DNA of 41,529 bases from an uncultured Verrucomicrobiales bacterium (lineage in GTDB: Bacteria > Verrucomicrobiota > Verrucomicrobiia > Verrucomicrobiales > Akkermansiaceae). The stretch lies in the NCBI GenBank assembly GCA_905478925.1, contig CAJQKQ010000123.1:1-41529 (forward strand), given 5' to 3'. The notes beneath the pieces are model-generated. The model was not told the origin of the DNA. It saw nothing but the letters and a program-made list of their open reading frames with translations, and made no database searches. This document shows, piece by piece, positions 7,121 to 16,016 of this stretch (the stretch's first letter is position 1; each line of letters begins with the position of its first letter). A program made the position numbers and the translations under genes.

Positions 7121-8073
7121 ATCTCACCGATCTGCTGCTCTACGATTTACTGGGGCTGGATCCCGATTCACGCATCCACGCCGCGATCCATTTCTTCGTC
7201 CACGATACGATCAAAATCTTCCTGCTGCTGGCAGTGATGATTTTCGTGATCGGAGTGGTTCGGACATGGCTGCCGGATCAGAAACTAAAGCGCTGGATGA
7301 GCTCCGGAGGTATGCTGGGGAACTGCGTTGCCGCGCTTTTCGGGGCAATCACTCCGTTCTGCTCCTGCTCCTCGGTGCCTATTTTTATCAGCCTGCTAAG
7401 GGCAGGCGCGCCGCTGGGCGTGACGTTTTCCTTCCTCATCACCTCGCCCATCATCAATGAATACCTCGTGGTGCTGATGGCGGGAGAGTTCGGCCTGCCG
7501 ATCGCGCTCGCCTACGTAGTCAGCGGGCTGGTCATCGGAACGCTTGCCGGGGCTGTCCTGGGTCGCATGAAACTGGAACGTTTCCTGGAAAGCGACATCC
7601 TCTCCTCCGCCCCGACCGAAGGGGAGCAGGTGATACACACCTGGAAGTCGCGCCTGAAATACGGTTACGACGAGGCCGTCGGTGTGATCAAACAGATCTG
7701 GATCTGGGTTTTGGTAGGCGTGGGCTTCGGCGCATTCATCCACAACTTCGTGCCGGAGGAAACGATACGCGGCATGATGTCCGCAACCGGGATTTTCTCC
7801 GTGCCCATCGCCACCCTGCTCGGCGTGCCGATGTATGGCAGCTGCGCGGCGATCGTGCCGGTGGCCGTGGTTCTCTTCGAAAAAGGCATCCCGCTCGGCA
7901 CCGCTCTGGCGTTCATGATGGGGATGGCCGCACTGAGTTTGCCGGAGGCGATCATGCTGCGGCGGACGATGAAGCTGCCACTCATCGGGCTGTTTTTCGG
8001 GATCACATCCATCGCGATTGTCGGGACGGGGTATCTACTGAACGCGCTGGCTCCCTTGTTGATGAGGCAGTAG
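7111..8073 (+). CDS. ArsP-type permease (DUF318/UPF0718 family)
   Basis: This is a 320-residue integral membrane protein with about eight hydrophobic segments. The motif [19 protein letters not shown] and ITSPIINEY are hallmarks of the permease family that includes ArsP, the exporter of trivalent organoarsenicals; the Cys residues are at the transport site. A long cytoplasmic loop is predicted at about residues 150-190. As last gene of arsR-arsC-Cys protein-permease, it probably exports As(III) species. It begins inside the Cys-tail gene. A large hairpin follows the stop. Confidence 0.85.
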   Translation: MLLDLTDLLLYDLLGLDPDSRIHAAIHFFVHDTIKIFLLLAVMIFVIGVVRTWLPDQKLKRWMSSGGMLGNCVAALFGAITPFCSCSSVPIFISLLRAGAPLGVTFSFLITSPIINEYLVVLMAGEFGLPIALAYVVSGLVIGTLAGAVLGRMKLERFLESDILSSAPTEGEQVIHTWKSRLKYGYDEAVGVIKQIWIWVLVGVGFGAFIHNFVPEETIRGMMSATGIFSVPIATLLGVPMYGSCAAIVPVAVVLFEKGIPLGTALAFMMGMAALSLPEAIMLRRTMKLPLIGLFFGITSIAIVGTGYLLNALAPLLMRQ

Positions 8074-8084
8074 CCAGTCAGCCA

Positions 8085-8164
8085 CAAGGAGGGGCTGCAT
8101 TCTGCTGCCCGGTGCGTTGGAAAATGGCTGAGCTTGTCGGGCAGCAGGATGCAGCCCCTCCTTG
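8085..8164. repeat. Long hairpin (27-bp arms) after the ars operon
   Basis: Arms at 8085-8111 and 8138-8164 are complementary with one mismatch in 27, around a 26-base loop. It starts 11 bases after the permease stop and ends 36 bases before mutM. No T-tract follows, so it may be a REP/BIME-type element that also protects or ends the ars transcript. Confidence 0.8.
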
Positions 8165-8199
8165 CGCTTGGCTTAAGAAAAGAGCTACCTTCCCCTCAC

Positions 8200-9021
8200 A
8201 TGCCGGAGCTGCCAGAGGTTGAGACGACGCGGAGGGGGATTGAGCCGCACGTGGTTGGGGCGGGGATCGCTGAGGTGATCATCCGCCGCTACGACCTGCG
8301 CTGGCCGGTTTCGGAAAATCTGCCGGAACTGGAGGGGGCGGTTTTCGTTTCTGTAAAACGGAGATCGAAATACCTGCTACTGGAAACGGAGGCCGGGGAG
8401 ACCGTGCTGATGCACCTTGGGATGTCCGGGAGCCTGCGGGTGATCCCTCCGGGGCAGGATTGGAAGAAGCACGACCACATCGGAATCACTCTAACAAACG
8501 GGCTGCAGCTCCGCTACCACGATCCGCGCCGTTTCGGGCTGGTACTGCGGGTCGCGGCGTCTGAAATCCAGGCGCATCCGCTGCTGGTGAATCTCGGCCC
8601 CGAGCCGCTGGAGGAGGATTTCACAGGGAAACATCTCCACACGGCGCTGCGGAAGAAAACCATCGCTATCAAGGTGGCGGTGATGGATGCGAAGACGGTG
8701 GTTGGAGTGGGCAACATCTACGCCTCGGAGAGCCTTTTCCGGGCCGGGGTCCATCCGCAGCTGCCTGCCAACAAGCTAACAAAACCGAAAGCGGAACGAC
8801 TGGTGCTGGCGATCAAAGAGGTGCTCGCGGAATCCATCACCCAAGGTGGGACGACGCTGCGAGATTTCCTGAACTCCGACGGTGAACCGGGGTATTTCAA
8901 GCAGCGACTGTTCGTCTATGACAGAAAGGGCGAGCCGTGCCGGGTGTGCGGGACGCCCGTTTCCCACTGCGTGCTGGGGCAGCGGTCGACGTATTGGTGC
9001 GGGGTGTGCCAGAAGCGATAG
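8200..9021 (+). CDS. mutM: Formamidopyrimidine-DNA glycosylase
   Basis: This is a 273-residue base-excision repair enzyme removing oxidised purines (8-oxoG, FaPy). The catalytic N-terminus PELPEVETTRRG follows the initiator Met; KRRSKYLLL has the conserved Lys near residue 57; VVGVGNIYASE is the helix-two-turn-helix signature; and the C-terminal zinc finger CRVCGT...CGVCQKR has four Cys. The start is fixed by the need for Pro at position 2. It is apparently a single gene next to the ars operon. Confidence 0.95.
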   Translation: MPELPEVETTRRGIEPHVVGAGIAEVIIRRYDLRWPVSENLPELEGAVFVSVKRRSKYLLLETEAGETVLMHLGMSGSLRVIPPGQDWKKHDHIGITLTNGLQLRYHDPRRFGLVLRVAASEIQAHPLLVNLGPEPLEEDFTGKHLHTALRKKTIAIKVAVMDAKTVVGVGNIYASESLFRAGVHPQLPANKLTKPKAERLVLAIKEVLAESITQGGTTLRDFLNSDGEPGYFKQRLFVYDRKGEPCRVCGTPVSHCVLGQRSTYWCGVCQKR

Positions 9022-9170
9022 ATGCGGACGGACAGTTCGGAGAACCATCCCTGCCTCGCTCACTTCATCTTCGCGTCGATCATGAGGGCGTTCGGAATCC
9101 AGCAAGATGGGAATGGCGGCGGACGAAAGGGCTACTTGCGCGGAGTCGGGCTTTCCGCTATTCGTATGGC

Positions 9171-9740
9171 ATGGCACTTGCGATCACAGAGAAGCGGATC
9201 TCGCGGGAGGAATACCTTGAAGGTGAACTCGTCTCCGGGGTCAGGCATGAATTCGTGGCGGGAAATGCCTATGCGATGTCGGGAGGGACGCTGGATCACC
9301 AGAGAATCGCGTTAAATTTCCAGAGGATTTCCGGCAACCAGCTTGCCGGAAAAACCTGTTTCCCCACCGGCAGCGATTTCAAGCTGAACGTGCAGCTCGG
9401 TGGCGGAGAGGAGGCGTTCTATTACCCGGATGCGATGATCGTCTGCAACCCAGTTCCCGGGGATGCGCTCTACACAGACTCTCCCTCGGTGATTCTCGAA
9501 GTCCTCAGCCCCACAACGCGGCGTATCGACGAGACCCAGAAATTCCGCGACTACATTACGATTCCCAGCCTGCAAACATACATCCTCGCGGAAACAGACG
9601 GTGCTTTCCTAACGGTTCATCGCCGCGAGGGGGATGGCTTCCGCATGGAAACGATCCAAGGAACAGATGCGATGCTGGAGCTACCGGAGGCCGAAGTGAG
9701 CATTTCTCTGGCGGAGCTTTACCGCGATGTAGCTCATTGA
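9171..9740 (+). CDS. Uma2 family (DUF820) putative PD-(D/E)XK nuclease
   Basis: This is a 189-residue protein. Family features are the start TEKRISREEYLEGE, E27 (VRHEFVAG), YPDAMIVC with D87 and SVILEVLSPTT with E110, the three acidic positions of the PD-(D/E)XK fold; the usual distal Lys is replaced by Ser/Thr as in much of the family. Uma2 proteins are widespread and multi-copy in cyanobacteria, Planctomycetes and Verrucomicrobia, with unclear function. The ATG at 9171 is the first codon that gives a family-like N-terminus. Confidence 0.88.
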   Translation: MALAITEKRISREEYLEGELVSGVRHEFVAGNAYAMSGGTLDHQRIALNFQRISGNQLAGKTCFPTGSDFKLNVQLGGGEEAFYYPDAMIVCNPVPGDALYTDSPSVILEVLSPTTRRIDETQKFRDYITIPSLQTYILAETDGAFLTVHRREGDGFRMETIQGTDAMLELPEAEVSISLAELYRDVAH

Positions 9741-9741
9741 G

Positions 9742-9801
9742 TGGATCGCTGACTTCCGTCGGCGTGTCACAGATATCTTGCCGACTGAAGTCAGCGATCC
9801 A
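9742..9801. repeat. Long hairpin between convergent genes
   Basis: Arms 9743-9763 and 9780-9800 pair over 21 bases with one mismatch, and the flanking T-A adds one pair; the loop is 16 bases. It begins 2 bases after the Uma2 stop and lies before the 3' end of the convergent DUF1080 gene, so it could end transcription from both sides. The inner GACTTCxGTCGGC resembles the family-1 core. Confidence 0.8.
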
Positions 9802-9850
9802 TCACCCGGTGCCCGCTATTTCTGGCTCTCCGTCAGATTTACTTGATGGA

Positions 9851-10624
9851 TTACTCGGTCGGCTCCAGCGATTTCAGCTCGATGTTGCGGAACCAAACCG
9901 GTTGTCCCTCGGCCTGGAGGGCAATGTGGCCGTAAGAGAGCATTTTCGGAGCACCGGCAGCAAACAGAGCCTCCGCAGACTGGACACGGTTCTCGGGATC
10001 GAGTTGGGGCTCCTGATAGCGGAGGACTTCCTTGCCGTTGACGCGATGGATAATCTCCTCGCTGCCGCGGACCTCGATCTCCACTTTCACCCACTCCCCG
10101 GCGGGAAACGTCGGCGCGGCGGACTCGACGATATGTTCGGTGACAAGTTTCCCCTTCATCACGACATTGGTGCCGGGGGTGCAGATGTTCGCGGTGGGGC
10201 GTGCGCCCTTTCCCTCATCGGCAAGGAACTGATACTCGATGCTGACGGGAAACGCCTGATCGAGACCCATGCTCTGCGGTGACTGCGAGTGGATCATGAC
10301 CCCGCTGTTTAGGTTCACGTAGGATGGCGCGTCGGCCATCATCTTTCCCGCGAAGCGATACTCCATGCGGAGTATGTAATGGGAATACGCGACATTCGTG
10401 TAGAGGTGGCCGAACTGCTTGTCGAATTTCCCGTAGCCGTCATAGCTCACCTTGATGATGCCGTCCTCAACGGTGAATGTATTGCCGAAGTTCTCCCCAA
10501 GTGGGTGGTGGCAAATTTTCGAGGTCCAGCCGGAGAGATCCTTGCCATTGAAAAGGGGGATCCACGGAGCCTCAGCGGAGGCAAGGAGCGTGGTCGCGAG
10601 AAGAAACAGAAGCGGTGCTTTCAC
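9851..10624 (-). CDS. Secreted DUF1080 (3-keto-disaccharide hydrolase-like) protein
   Basis: This is a 257-residue protein with a signal peptide (MKAPLLFLLATTLLASAEA). IPLFNGKDLSGW is the diagnostic start of the DUF1080 domain, followed by VEDGIIKV, YILRMEYRF, NSGVMIHSQ and terminal WFRNIELKSL. Some family members hydrolyse 3-keto-glycosides in the periplasm, and many are uncharacterised. It lies 59 bases downstream of the large DUF1549 gene on the same strand, a pairing usual in Planctomycetes and Verrucomicrobia, so the two are probably co-transcribed. Confidence 0.9.
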   Translation of the reverse strand: MKAPLLFLLATTLLASAEAPWIPLFNGKDLSGWTSKICHHPLGENFGNTFTVEDGIIKVSYDGYGKFDKQFGHLYTNVAYSHYILRMEYRFAGKMMADAPSYVNLNSGVMIHSQSPQSMGLDQAFPVSIEYQFLADEGKGARPTANICTPGTNVVMKGKLVTEHIVESAAPTFPAGEWVKVEIEVRGSEEIIHRVNGKEVLRYQEPQLDPENRVQSAEALFAAGAPKMLSYGHIALQAEGQPVWFRNIELKSLEPTE

Positions 10625-10683
10625 TGAAATGCAAGGTGGGGCGGATGGGGAGCGCGGACAAGGAGGGAATTCAATCGCGTCCC

Positions 10684-13458
10684 TTAGTGATTGAAGATGA
10701 ACTCCTTCGAGTTCAGCAGAGCCCAGAAGATATCTTCAAGGATGTTGCGTTGCTCATTCGGGTTCGGCCCCTCCGCGACGGCGGCGAGGAGCTTTTGCTT
10801 TTCCTTCGCGGTGGGGCTGCGGCTGAGCACCCTCCGGTAGAGGGCGTCGATGACTTCCGCGTGGGACTTTTTCCCGGCAATCATATCCTGGACGATTTTC
10901 CCCTGCCTGATCCGTCGGTGGACGGTGTCGCCGTTGATGAGGTGGAGTACCTGAGAAAGATTCGGCTCCATTTTTACCTCGCAGGAGCAGACGGTGGCGC
11001 GGGTGGCACGGCCGAAGGTGGTGAGGAAGTAGTTCGAGGTGTTGCCGTCGGCGATCTGGACGGCGCGGGCGCCCTTGGGGAGTCCCTTGTATTTTTCCGT
11101 GGTGTTGGTGACCTGCGAAATGCTGTCGAGCAGCACCTCGGCGCGGACGCGGCGTATCATAGCTTTGGAAAAGTTGCGGGTGTCAGCCTCGTTGGTGACG
11201 TTCGTCCCGGTGGAAAGCTGGTAGGTGCGCGAGGTGCAGATGTCGCGAACGAGCTTCTTGAAATCGTAGTCGTAGGAGACGAATTTCTCTGCGAGGGCAT
11301 CCAATAGTTCGGGGTTCGAAGGCGGGTTGGATACGCGGACGTCATCGACGGGTTCGACGATGCCGACGCCCATATAGTGATCCCAGACGATATTGACGAC
11401 ATTGCGGGCGAACCACGGGTTCTCCGGCGAGGCGAGCCATGAGGCAACCGACTCGCGGCGGGAGGTGCCCTTGATTGTAGGCTTGGCGCCGCCGAGGAAT
11501 TTTGGAGCCATGTCCTCCTTGGTGACAGGGTGCTTGATTTCCCCTCCCCCGTCGTAGACGACCCGCTCGCGTGGATCTTCGGCGGGCTTGCGTTTCACCT
11601 GCGCGAAGAAGGCCGCGAAACCATAGTAGTCGTCCATCGTCCAGCGGTCGAAGGGGTGGTTGTGGCACTGGGCGCACTGGATGCGCGTGCCCATGAAAAC
11701 CTGGGCGACGTTCTCGGTGAGCTTGAGCACGTCGTTTTCCATCTGGAAATAATTGGTCGCAGGGTTGTCGAAGGTGCCGCCCTTCGCGCCGAGCATTTCG
11801 ACGACCAGTTCATTGAACGGCATGTTGCTTGCGATGCGCTCGCGCAACCACTCGTAGTAGTTCAACGCGGCCTTGTAAGAGACGCTGTTCGGGCCGTTCT
11901 TGATCGTGCGAATCTGCATCAGTTCCGCCCATTTCATGACCCACATCTCGGTGAATTCCTTGCGACCAAGGAGATCGTCGATCAGGCGATCACGCTTGTC
12001 GGAGCGGGTCTCAGCGATGAATTTTTCCCGCTCCTCCGGGGTGGGTGGGAGGCCGACGACATCCAGGAAAGCGCGACGGAGAAACGCCTCATCCGAGGCG
12101 AGCCCCGATGGGACGATGCGGAGTTTGTTCAGCTTCTCGGCGACGTGGTTGTCGATGTAATTGAACGGTTTGAATACAGGCCGCTGATATTTCAAATCCG
12201 CCGGGACAACGATCGCCTGCGAGCCCTCGGTGAAGGTGTGGAAACGACCAAGGAGAAAGGCCTCGCCGCGCTCGGCAGAGGTCGCCATGCCGGTCGTCCT
12301 GTCCATTACTACGGAGTTGTCGTTGGAGCTGGAAAATGCAGTCAGGGTGGTGACATCGCGGTCGGATCCATCGGAATAGCTGGCACGGACGGTGAAGGGC
12401 ACACGGACATCCTTACCCGTGAGGACGAGCTCACCGGGACGGATCTCGATACCGGTCGGCTGCGGGATTTCACCCTCGTCATAATTCGCGCCGTCGCGGA
12501 TCCATTGCACGAGGGTTTCGTAAAAGGAGCTATCCGGTTTGAAAACTTTTCCGCCGGTGTGGGGCACCGCGCCGATCGCCTTGGTGATGAGCAGGGAATC
12601 CTCAGGGAGCGCGAGGTTTACGCGGCGACCCGCCATTTCCGAAATGAGGCGGAAGTAGTCGCCCTTGGGATCAAAGCCATAGAGGCTGAGGTGGAAGCCA
12701 TCCTGCCCGCGCGCGGAGCCGTGGCACGAGCCGGTGTTGCAACCGGCCGCTGTGAGCACCGGCATGACATCGAGCTGGAAGGAAACCGGGCGGGGCTTTT
12801 CCGCATCCTTCACTTTCACGGCAATCTCAGTGGAGAGGCCACGGTAATTGATCCTGAGCTTCGTTTCTCCATCGGCCTTCGGGGTGAGGAGATTCCCGAC
12901 GAGGTGCGCGACATTCACTGCGGCGAGGGAAAGCTTGGCCTGGCGGGTGATGTCGTGGGTGGAGGCATCCTTCATCCGGGCGATGACGATGACGCGGTGG
13001 AAATCGGCGGCAGTTTCCAGGGAGATATTTTTCGGAAACGCCTCGATGGAGACGATGGCGGGATCGGCGGGCGCATCCCAGCGCGGCAGTGCTGTCTTGG
13101 CGCGGGGGTGGAGCGTTTCGCCTTCCGGCCACTCCGCTCCAGATTCAATCCAGGCCTTGAGGATTTCGATGTCCTCAGCGGCAAGCGAGCCGCCGTGTTT
13201 TTTCGGCGGCATGCGGTCGTTATCGTCCGCCGGCAAGGCGACGCGCACGTAGATGCCCGACTTTATCAGGTCGCCGGGCACCAGCGCTTTCCCGGAATCG
13301 CCAGTGTTTTTCATATCCGCAGCGGTGGCCATGATCAGCCCGCCCTTGGCCTCCTCCGGGGTATGGCATTCGACGCAATTCAGCTCCAAAACCTCCCTCG
13401 CTTTGCCGAATGGGGACGTTTCGTCGTATGCGGAGACACAGGAAGCCGCCGCAAGCAT
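10684..13458 (-). CDS. Secreted DUF1549/DUF1553 protein with cytochrome-c-like motifs
   Basis: This is a protein of about 924 residues. In order: a secretion signal; a planctomycete-type cytochrome c domain with CVECH at about 28-32 and a distal MPP; an Ig-like region with CNTGSCHG at about 240; a DUF1549 domain (DEAFLRRAFLDVVGLPPTPEE) at about 455-660 with CAQCHNHPFDRW; and a DUF1553 domain from about 690 ending in LNSKEFIFNH. Such proteins are numerous in Planctomycetes and Verrucomicrobia and are probably periplasmic electron-transfer or sulfatase/glycan-degradation partners, function unproven. The ATG at 13458 gives a short signal without a basic N-terminus. A CTG at 13482 would add a better one (IRGVFAA). 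dapB is divergent. Confidence 0.9.
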   Translation of the reverse strand: MLAAASCVSAYDETSPFGKAREVLELNCVECHTPEEAKGGLIMATAADMKNTGDSGKALVPGDLIKSGIYVRVALPADDNDRMPPKKHGGSLAAEDIEILKAWIESGAEWPEGETLHPRAKTALPRWDAPADPAIVSIEAFPKNISLETAADFHRVIVIARMKDASTHDITRQAKLSLAAVNVAHLVGNLLTPKADGETKLRINYRGLSTEIAVKVKDAEKPRPVSFQLDVMPVLTAAGCNTGSCHGSARGQDGFHLSLYGFDPKGDYFRLISEMAGRRVNLALPEDSLLITKAIGAVPHTGGKVFKPDSSFYETLVQWIRDGANYDEGEIPQPTGIEIRPGELVLTGKDVRVPFTVRASYSDGSDRDVTTLTAFSSSNDNSVVMDRTTGMATSAERGEAFLLGRFHTFTEGSQAIVVPADLKYQRPVFKPFNYIDNHVAEKLNKLRIVPSGLASDEAFLRRAFLDVVGLPPTPEEREKFIAETRSDKRDRLIDDLLGRKEFTEMWVMKWAELMQIRTIKNGPNSVSYKAALNYYEWLRERIASNMPFNELVVEMLGAKGGTFDNPATNYFQMENDVLKLTENVAQVFMGTRIQCAQCHNHPFDRWTMDDYYGFAAFFAQVKRKPAEDPRERVVYDGGGEIKHPVTKEDMAPKFLGGAKPTIKGTSRRESVASWLASPENPWFARNVVNIVWDHYMGVGIVEPVDDVRVSNPPSNPELLDALAEKFVSYDYDFKKLVRDICTSRTYQLSTGTNVTNEADTRNFSKAMIRRVRAEVLLDSISQVTNTTEKYKGLPKGARAVQIADGNTSNYFLTTFGRATRATVCSCEVKMEPNLSQVLHLINGDTVHRRIRQGKIVQDMIAGKKSHAEVIDALYRRVLSRSPTAKEKQKLLAAVAEGPNPNEQRNILEDIFWALLNSKEFIFNH

Positions 13459-13575
13459 TGCCGCAAAAACGCCTCGTATCAGGTGATTACGGAAATTCTC
13501 GGAGAAATCTTACAGCGCAGCATACCTGAAAATTCCCATTTCCATTTTCGCAAAGCGGCCCCAACATCCGCGCAC

Positions 13576-14313
13576 ATGCTTCCCATTCTCATCACAGGAA
13601 AGTCAGGCCGCATGGGTCTGGCCGTCGCCGAAGCCACCGTGGCGAACCCGGAAACCGAAATCGCCGCAACGCACGACGCGGGCGAAGATCTCGAGGCCGC
13701 CGTCAAGGCGGCGGGGTGCATCATCGATTTCACCGTTCACTCGTTCTCGACCAGCCTCCTGGAGGCGGCAGTCCGGAACAAGGTCGCCCTGGTCATGGGC
13801 ACCACCGGCCACACCGATGCGGAACTGGATACCATCCGCGCAGCTTCCGAAGAAATCCCAATCGTCCACGCCCCGAATTTCTCCGTCGGCGTGAACACGC
13901 TTTTCTGGCTGACCCAACAGGCGGCGCGCATCCTGAAACAGGACACGTTTGACATCGAGGTCACGGAAATGCACCACCGCCACAAGATCGATGCGCCGTC
14001 CGGCACAGCACGCCGACTTTTGGAAATCCTCAACGAGGAAACCGACACCTCCTACAAGGACGACATTGCCCACGGTCGCTTCGGCAACATCGGTCCGCGC
14101 AAGCAGCGCGAAATCGGCATGCACACGCTGCGCGGCGGCGACGTCGTCGGTGACCACACGGTGATGTTCGCGGCGGACGGCGAGCGCGTGGAGTTGACCC
14201 ACAAAGCCTCCTCGCGAATGACTTTCGCAAGCGGTGCCGTGCGTGCCGCTCTCTGGCTGAAAGACAAGCCCCCCGGCATCTACGACATGCAGGATGTGCT
14301 CGATCTAAAATGA
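13576..14313 (+). CDS. dapB: 4-hydroxy-tetrahydrodipicolinate reductase
   Basis: This is a 245-residue NAD(P)H-dependent enzyme of the diaminopimelate/lysine pathway, needed for peptidoglycan and lysine. The N-terminal dinucleotide-binding loop is GKSGRMG (residues 8-14), MGTTGHTDAEL matches the central motif, and EMHHRHKIDAPSGTA carries the catalytic His and Lys. The ATG at 13576 is chosen because the loop must be close to the N-terminus; an open frame continues far upstream only as antisense to the DUF1549 gene. The Deg-like lipoprotein gene follows after 10 bases, suggesting an operon. Confidence 0.94.
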   Translation: MLPILITGKSGRMGLAVAEATVANPETEIAATHDAGEDLEAAVKAAGCIIDFTVHSFSTSLLEAAVRNKVALVMGTTGHTDAELDTIRAASEEIPIVHAPNFSVGVNTLFWLTQQAARILKQDTFDIEVTEMHHRHKIDAPSGTARRLLEILNEETDTSYKDDIAHGRFGNIGPRKQREIGMHTLRGGDVVGDHTVMFAADGERVELTHKASSRMTFASGAVRAALWLKDKPPGIYDMQDVLDLK

Positions 14314-14323
14314 TTTTTTCCAT

Positions 14324-15874
14324 ATGAAACACCTGATTCCGCTTTCCCTCTGCCTGATCGCAGCTTCCTGTGATGGGCCAGCCCTAAAAACCGAGGCCGT
14401 CCAGAATTTCGATGTCACGCCGGTCGCAGATATCTCCGCCGCCGTACCGGTGGAAGAGCCGGTTTCGCTCACCGAATCGGTGATCCGGATCAACTCAACG
14501 AGCCAATCCTGGAGCCCCGGACAGCCGTGGGAAAAAAAACCGCCCGGACGCCTCCGCTCGCTCGGAGCCATCGTTGCTCCGGGGCAGGTGCTGACCACCG
14601 GGGAAATGGTTGCGGACGCAACCTACCTGGAACTCGAAACCCCGGACGGATCGAAGACCGCCCAGGCGGAGATCGTCGCCGTGGATTATGAGGCGAACCT
14701 CGCCCTGCTCACCGTCAAGTCCGAGGCGGAAAGGGCAACCTTCTTCGAGGGCACTAGCCCCCTCACGCTTGCCGGGCCTCCGGCGATCGGCGATCCCATG
14801 CAGATTTTCCAGGTTGAGGACAACGGCACCACGCTGCTCACCTGCGGGACGCTCCAGTCCGTCGAGGTATCATCCAGTTTCCTACCGAAACAGAGCTTCC
14901 TCACCTATCTCGTAAAAGCCTCCATGCAGGGGGCTGCGAGCAGCTTCTCGCTGCCTGTTGTGACGGACGGATTGCTTTCCGGCATCCTGCTCAGCTACGA
15001 CTCGGACGACCAGATCTCGGATGTCCTTTCCGTCGATGTGATCTCGCATTTCCTCGCCAACGCGAAGGACGACACCTACGCAGGCTTCCCTTCGTTGGGC
15101 GTTTCCATCTCGCGGACGGAGGATCCCTCGTTCCGGAAATTCCTAAAACTCAGCTCAGAACAGGGCGGACTCTACATCAGCACCGTTCGCACCGGCGGGG
15201 CTGCGGATCTCGCAGGCATCAAAAAGGGCGACGTCCTGCTCAGCGCCGCAGGTTTTCCCATCGACAGGCGCGGCTACTACCAGCACCCACACTACGGCTC
15301 GGTCTTCTGGGGGCACCTTGTGCGCGGCGAGAGTGCCACTGGAGACGAGATCACCCTCGGCCTCCAGCGCGACGGCGAACCGGTGGAGATCACAGCAACC
15401 CTGACCCGCGAGGAGCCGGAAGATCATCTGGTGCCCGACTACCGCTTCGACCGCGCGCCGAATTTCCTCGTGAAGGGCGGGCTTATCTTCCAGGAGCTCA
15501 GCCGCCCGGTGCTGGAGGCCTTCGGCAAGGACTGGCGCTCGCGCGCGCCGCTCAATCTCCTCGATGTCTACGAGAACCCGGAGAAATACGAGGACAAGGC
15601 CGAGCGCATTATTTTCCTCAGCGGCTCCATCCCCACCCCCGCCACGGTCGGATACGAACGCCTGCGCAACCTGATCGTAAAAAAGGTCAACGGGGTCGAG
15701 ATCGACAGCATGAAAACGCTCATCAAGGCATTCGAAAAACCCAACCCGGACAACCTTCATTCGATCGAATTTCTGGAGGAGAGTTTCACCGTCTATCTCG
15801 ACGAAACTGTCTCCACCATGGTTGACAGCACCCTTCTCCAACGCGGCCTGAACCGCCTCTCCAGGGCGGAGTGA
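14324..15874 (+). CDS. Deg/HtrA-like PDZ lipoprotein lacking the catalytic triad
   Basis: This is a 516-residue protein. The signal peptide ends in lipobox IAASC (Cys16). Residues ~78-225 follow the trypsin-like Deg fold: GAIVAPGQVLTTGEMV occupies the place of the 'TnaHVv' strand but has no His; D121 in DYEANLALL is kept; the serine loop (usually GNSGGP) reads GAASSFSLP. A PDZ domain follows (about 275-370, VRTGGAADLAGIKKGDVLLS) and a second (about 445-480, VKKVNGVEIDSMKTL). The domain order recalls plant Deg9-type proteins. It is probably an envelope-anchored binding or scaffold protein, not a protease. It appears co-transcribed with dapB. Confidence 0.8.
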   Translation: MKHLIPLSLCLIAASCDGPALKTEAVQNFDVTPVADISAAVPVEEPVSLTESVIRINSTSQSWSPGQPWEKKPPGRLRSLGAIVAPGQVLTTGEMVADATYLELETPDGSKTAQAEIVAVDYEANLALLTVKSEAERATFFEGTSPLTLAGPPAIGDPMQIFQVEDNGTTLLTCGTLQSVEVSSSFLPKQSFLTYLVKASMQGAASSFSLPVVTDGLLSGILLSYDSDDQISDVLSVDVISHFLANAKDDTYAGFPSLGVSISRTEDPSFRKFLKLSSEQGGLYISTVRTGGAADLAGIKKGDVLLSAAGFPIDRRGYYQHPHYGSVFWGHLVRGESATGDEITLGLQRDGEPVEITATLTREEPEDHLVPDYRFDRAPNFLVKGGLIFQELSRPVLEAFGKDWRSRAPLNLLDVYENPEKYEDKAERIIFLSGSIPTPATVGYERLRNLIVKKVNGVEIDSMKTLIKAFEKPNPDNLHSIEFLEESFTVYLDETVSTMVDSTLLQRGLNRLSRAE

Positions 15875-15982
15875 TCGCTATGCAGCGCGGCCTTTTCAAG
15901 CCGCTTTCTCACAACTCCGCTTCACATAAAAATCCACCACCTGAAAAATCTCCCTACCCAAGCCCCCCCCTCTTCTTGGTGT

Positions 15983-16016
15983 TTGAATTTTTCAATTTGA
16001 AATTTAGAGTCCCCAC
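15983..16016 (+). promoter_or_regulatory. AT-rich leader motif upstream of DUF177-rpmF
   Basis: TTGAAT at 15983, AT-rich stretch ending AAATTTAG, and the ATG exactly 34 bases from TTGAAT, matching the leader at 2347-2380. It is a candidate promoter for the ribosomal protein/lipid operon. Confidence 0.4.

Noticed and set aside
11530..13575. Long open frame on the plus strand antisense to the DUF1549/DUF1553 gene, running into dapB
   Set aside because: It mirrors a gene with clear domains on the other strand; in GC-rich DNA the antisense frame stays open. Only the part from 13576 (dapB) has protein family character.
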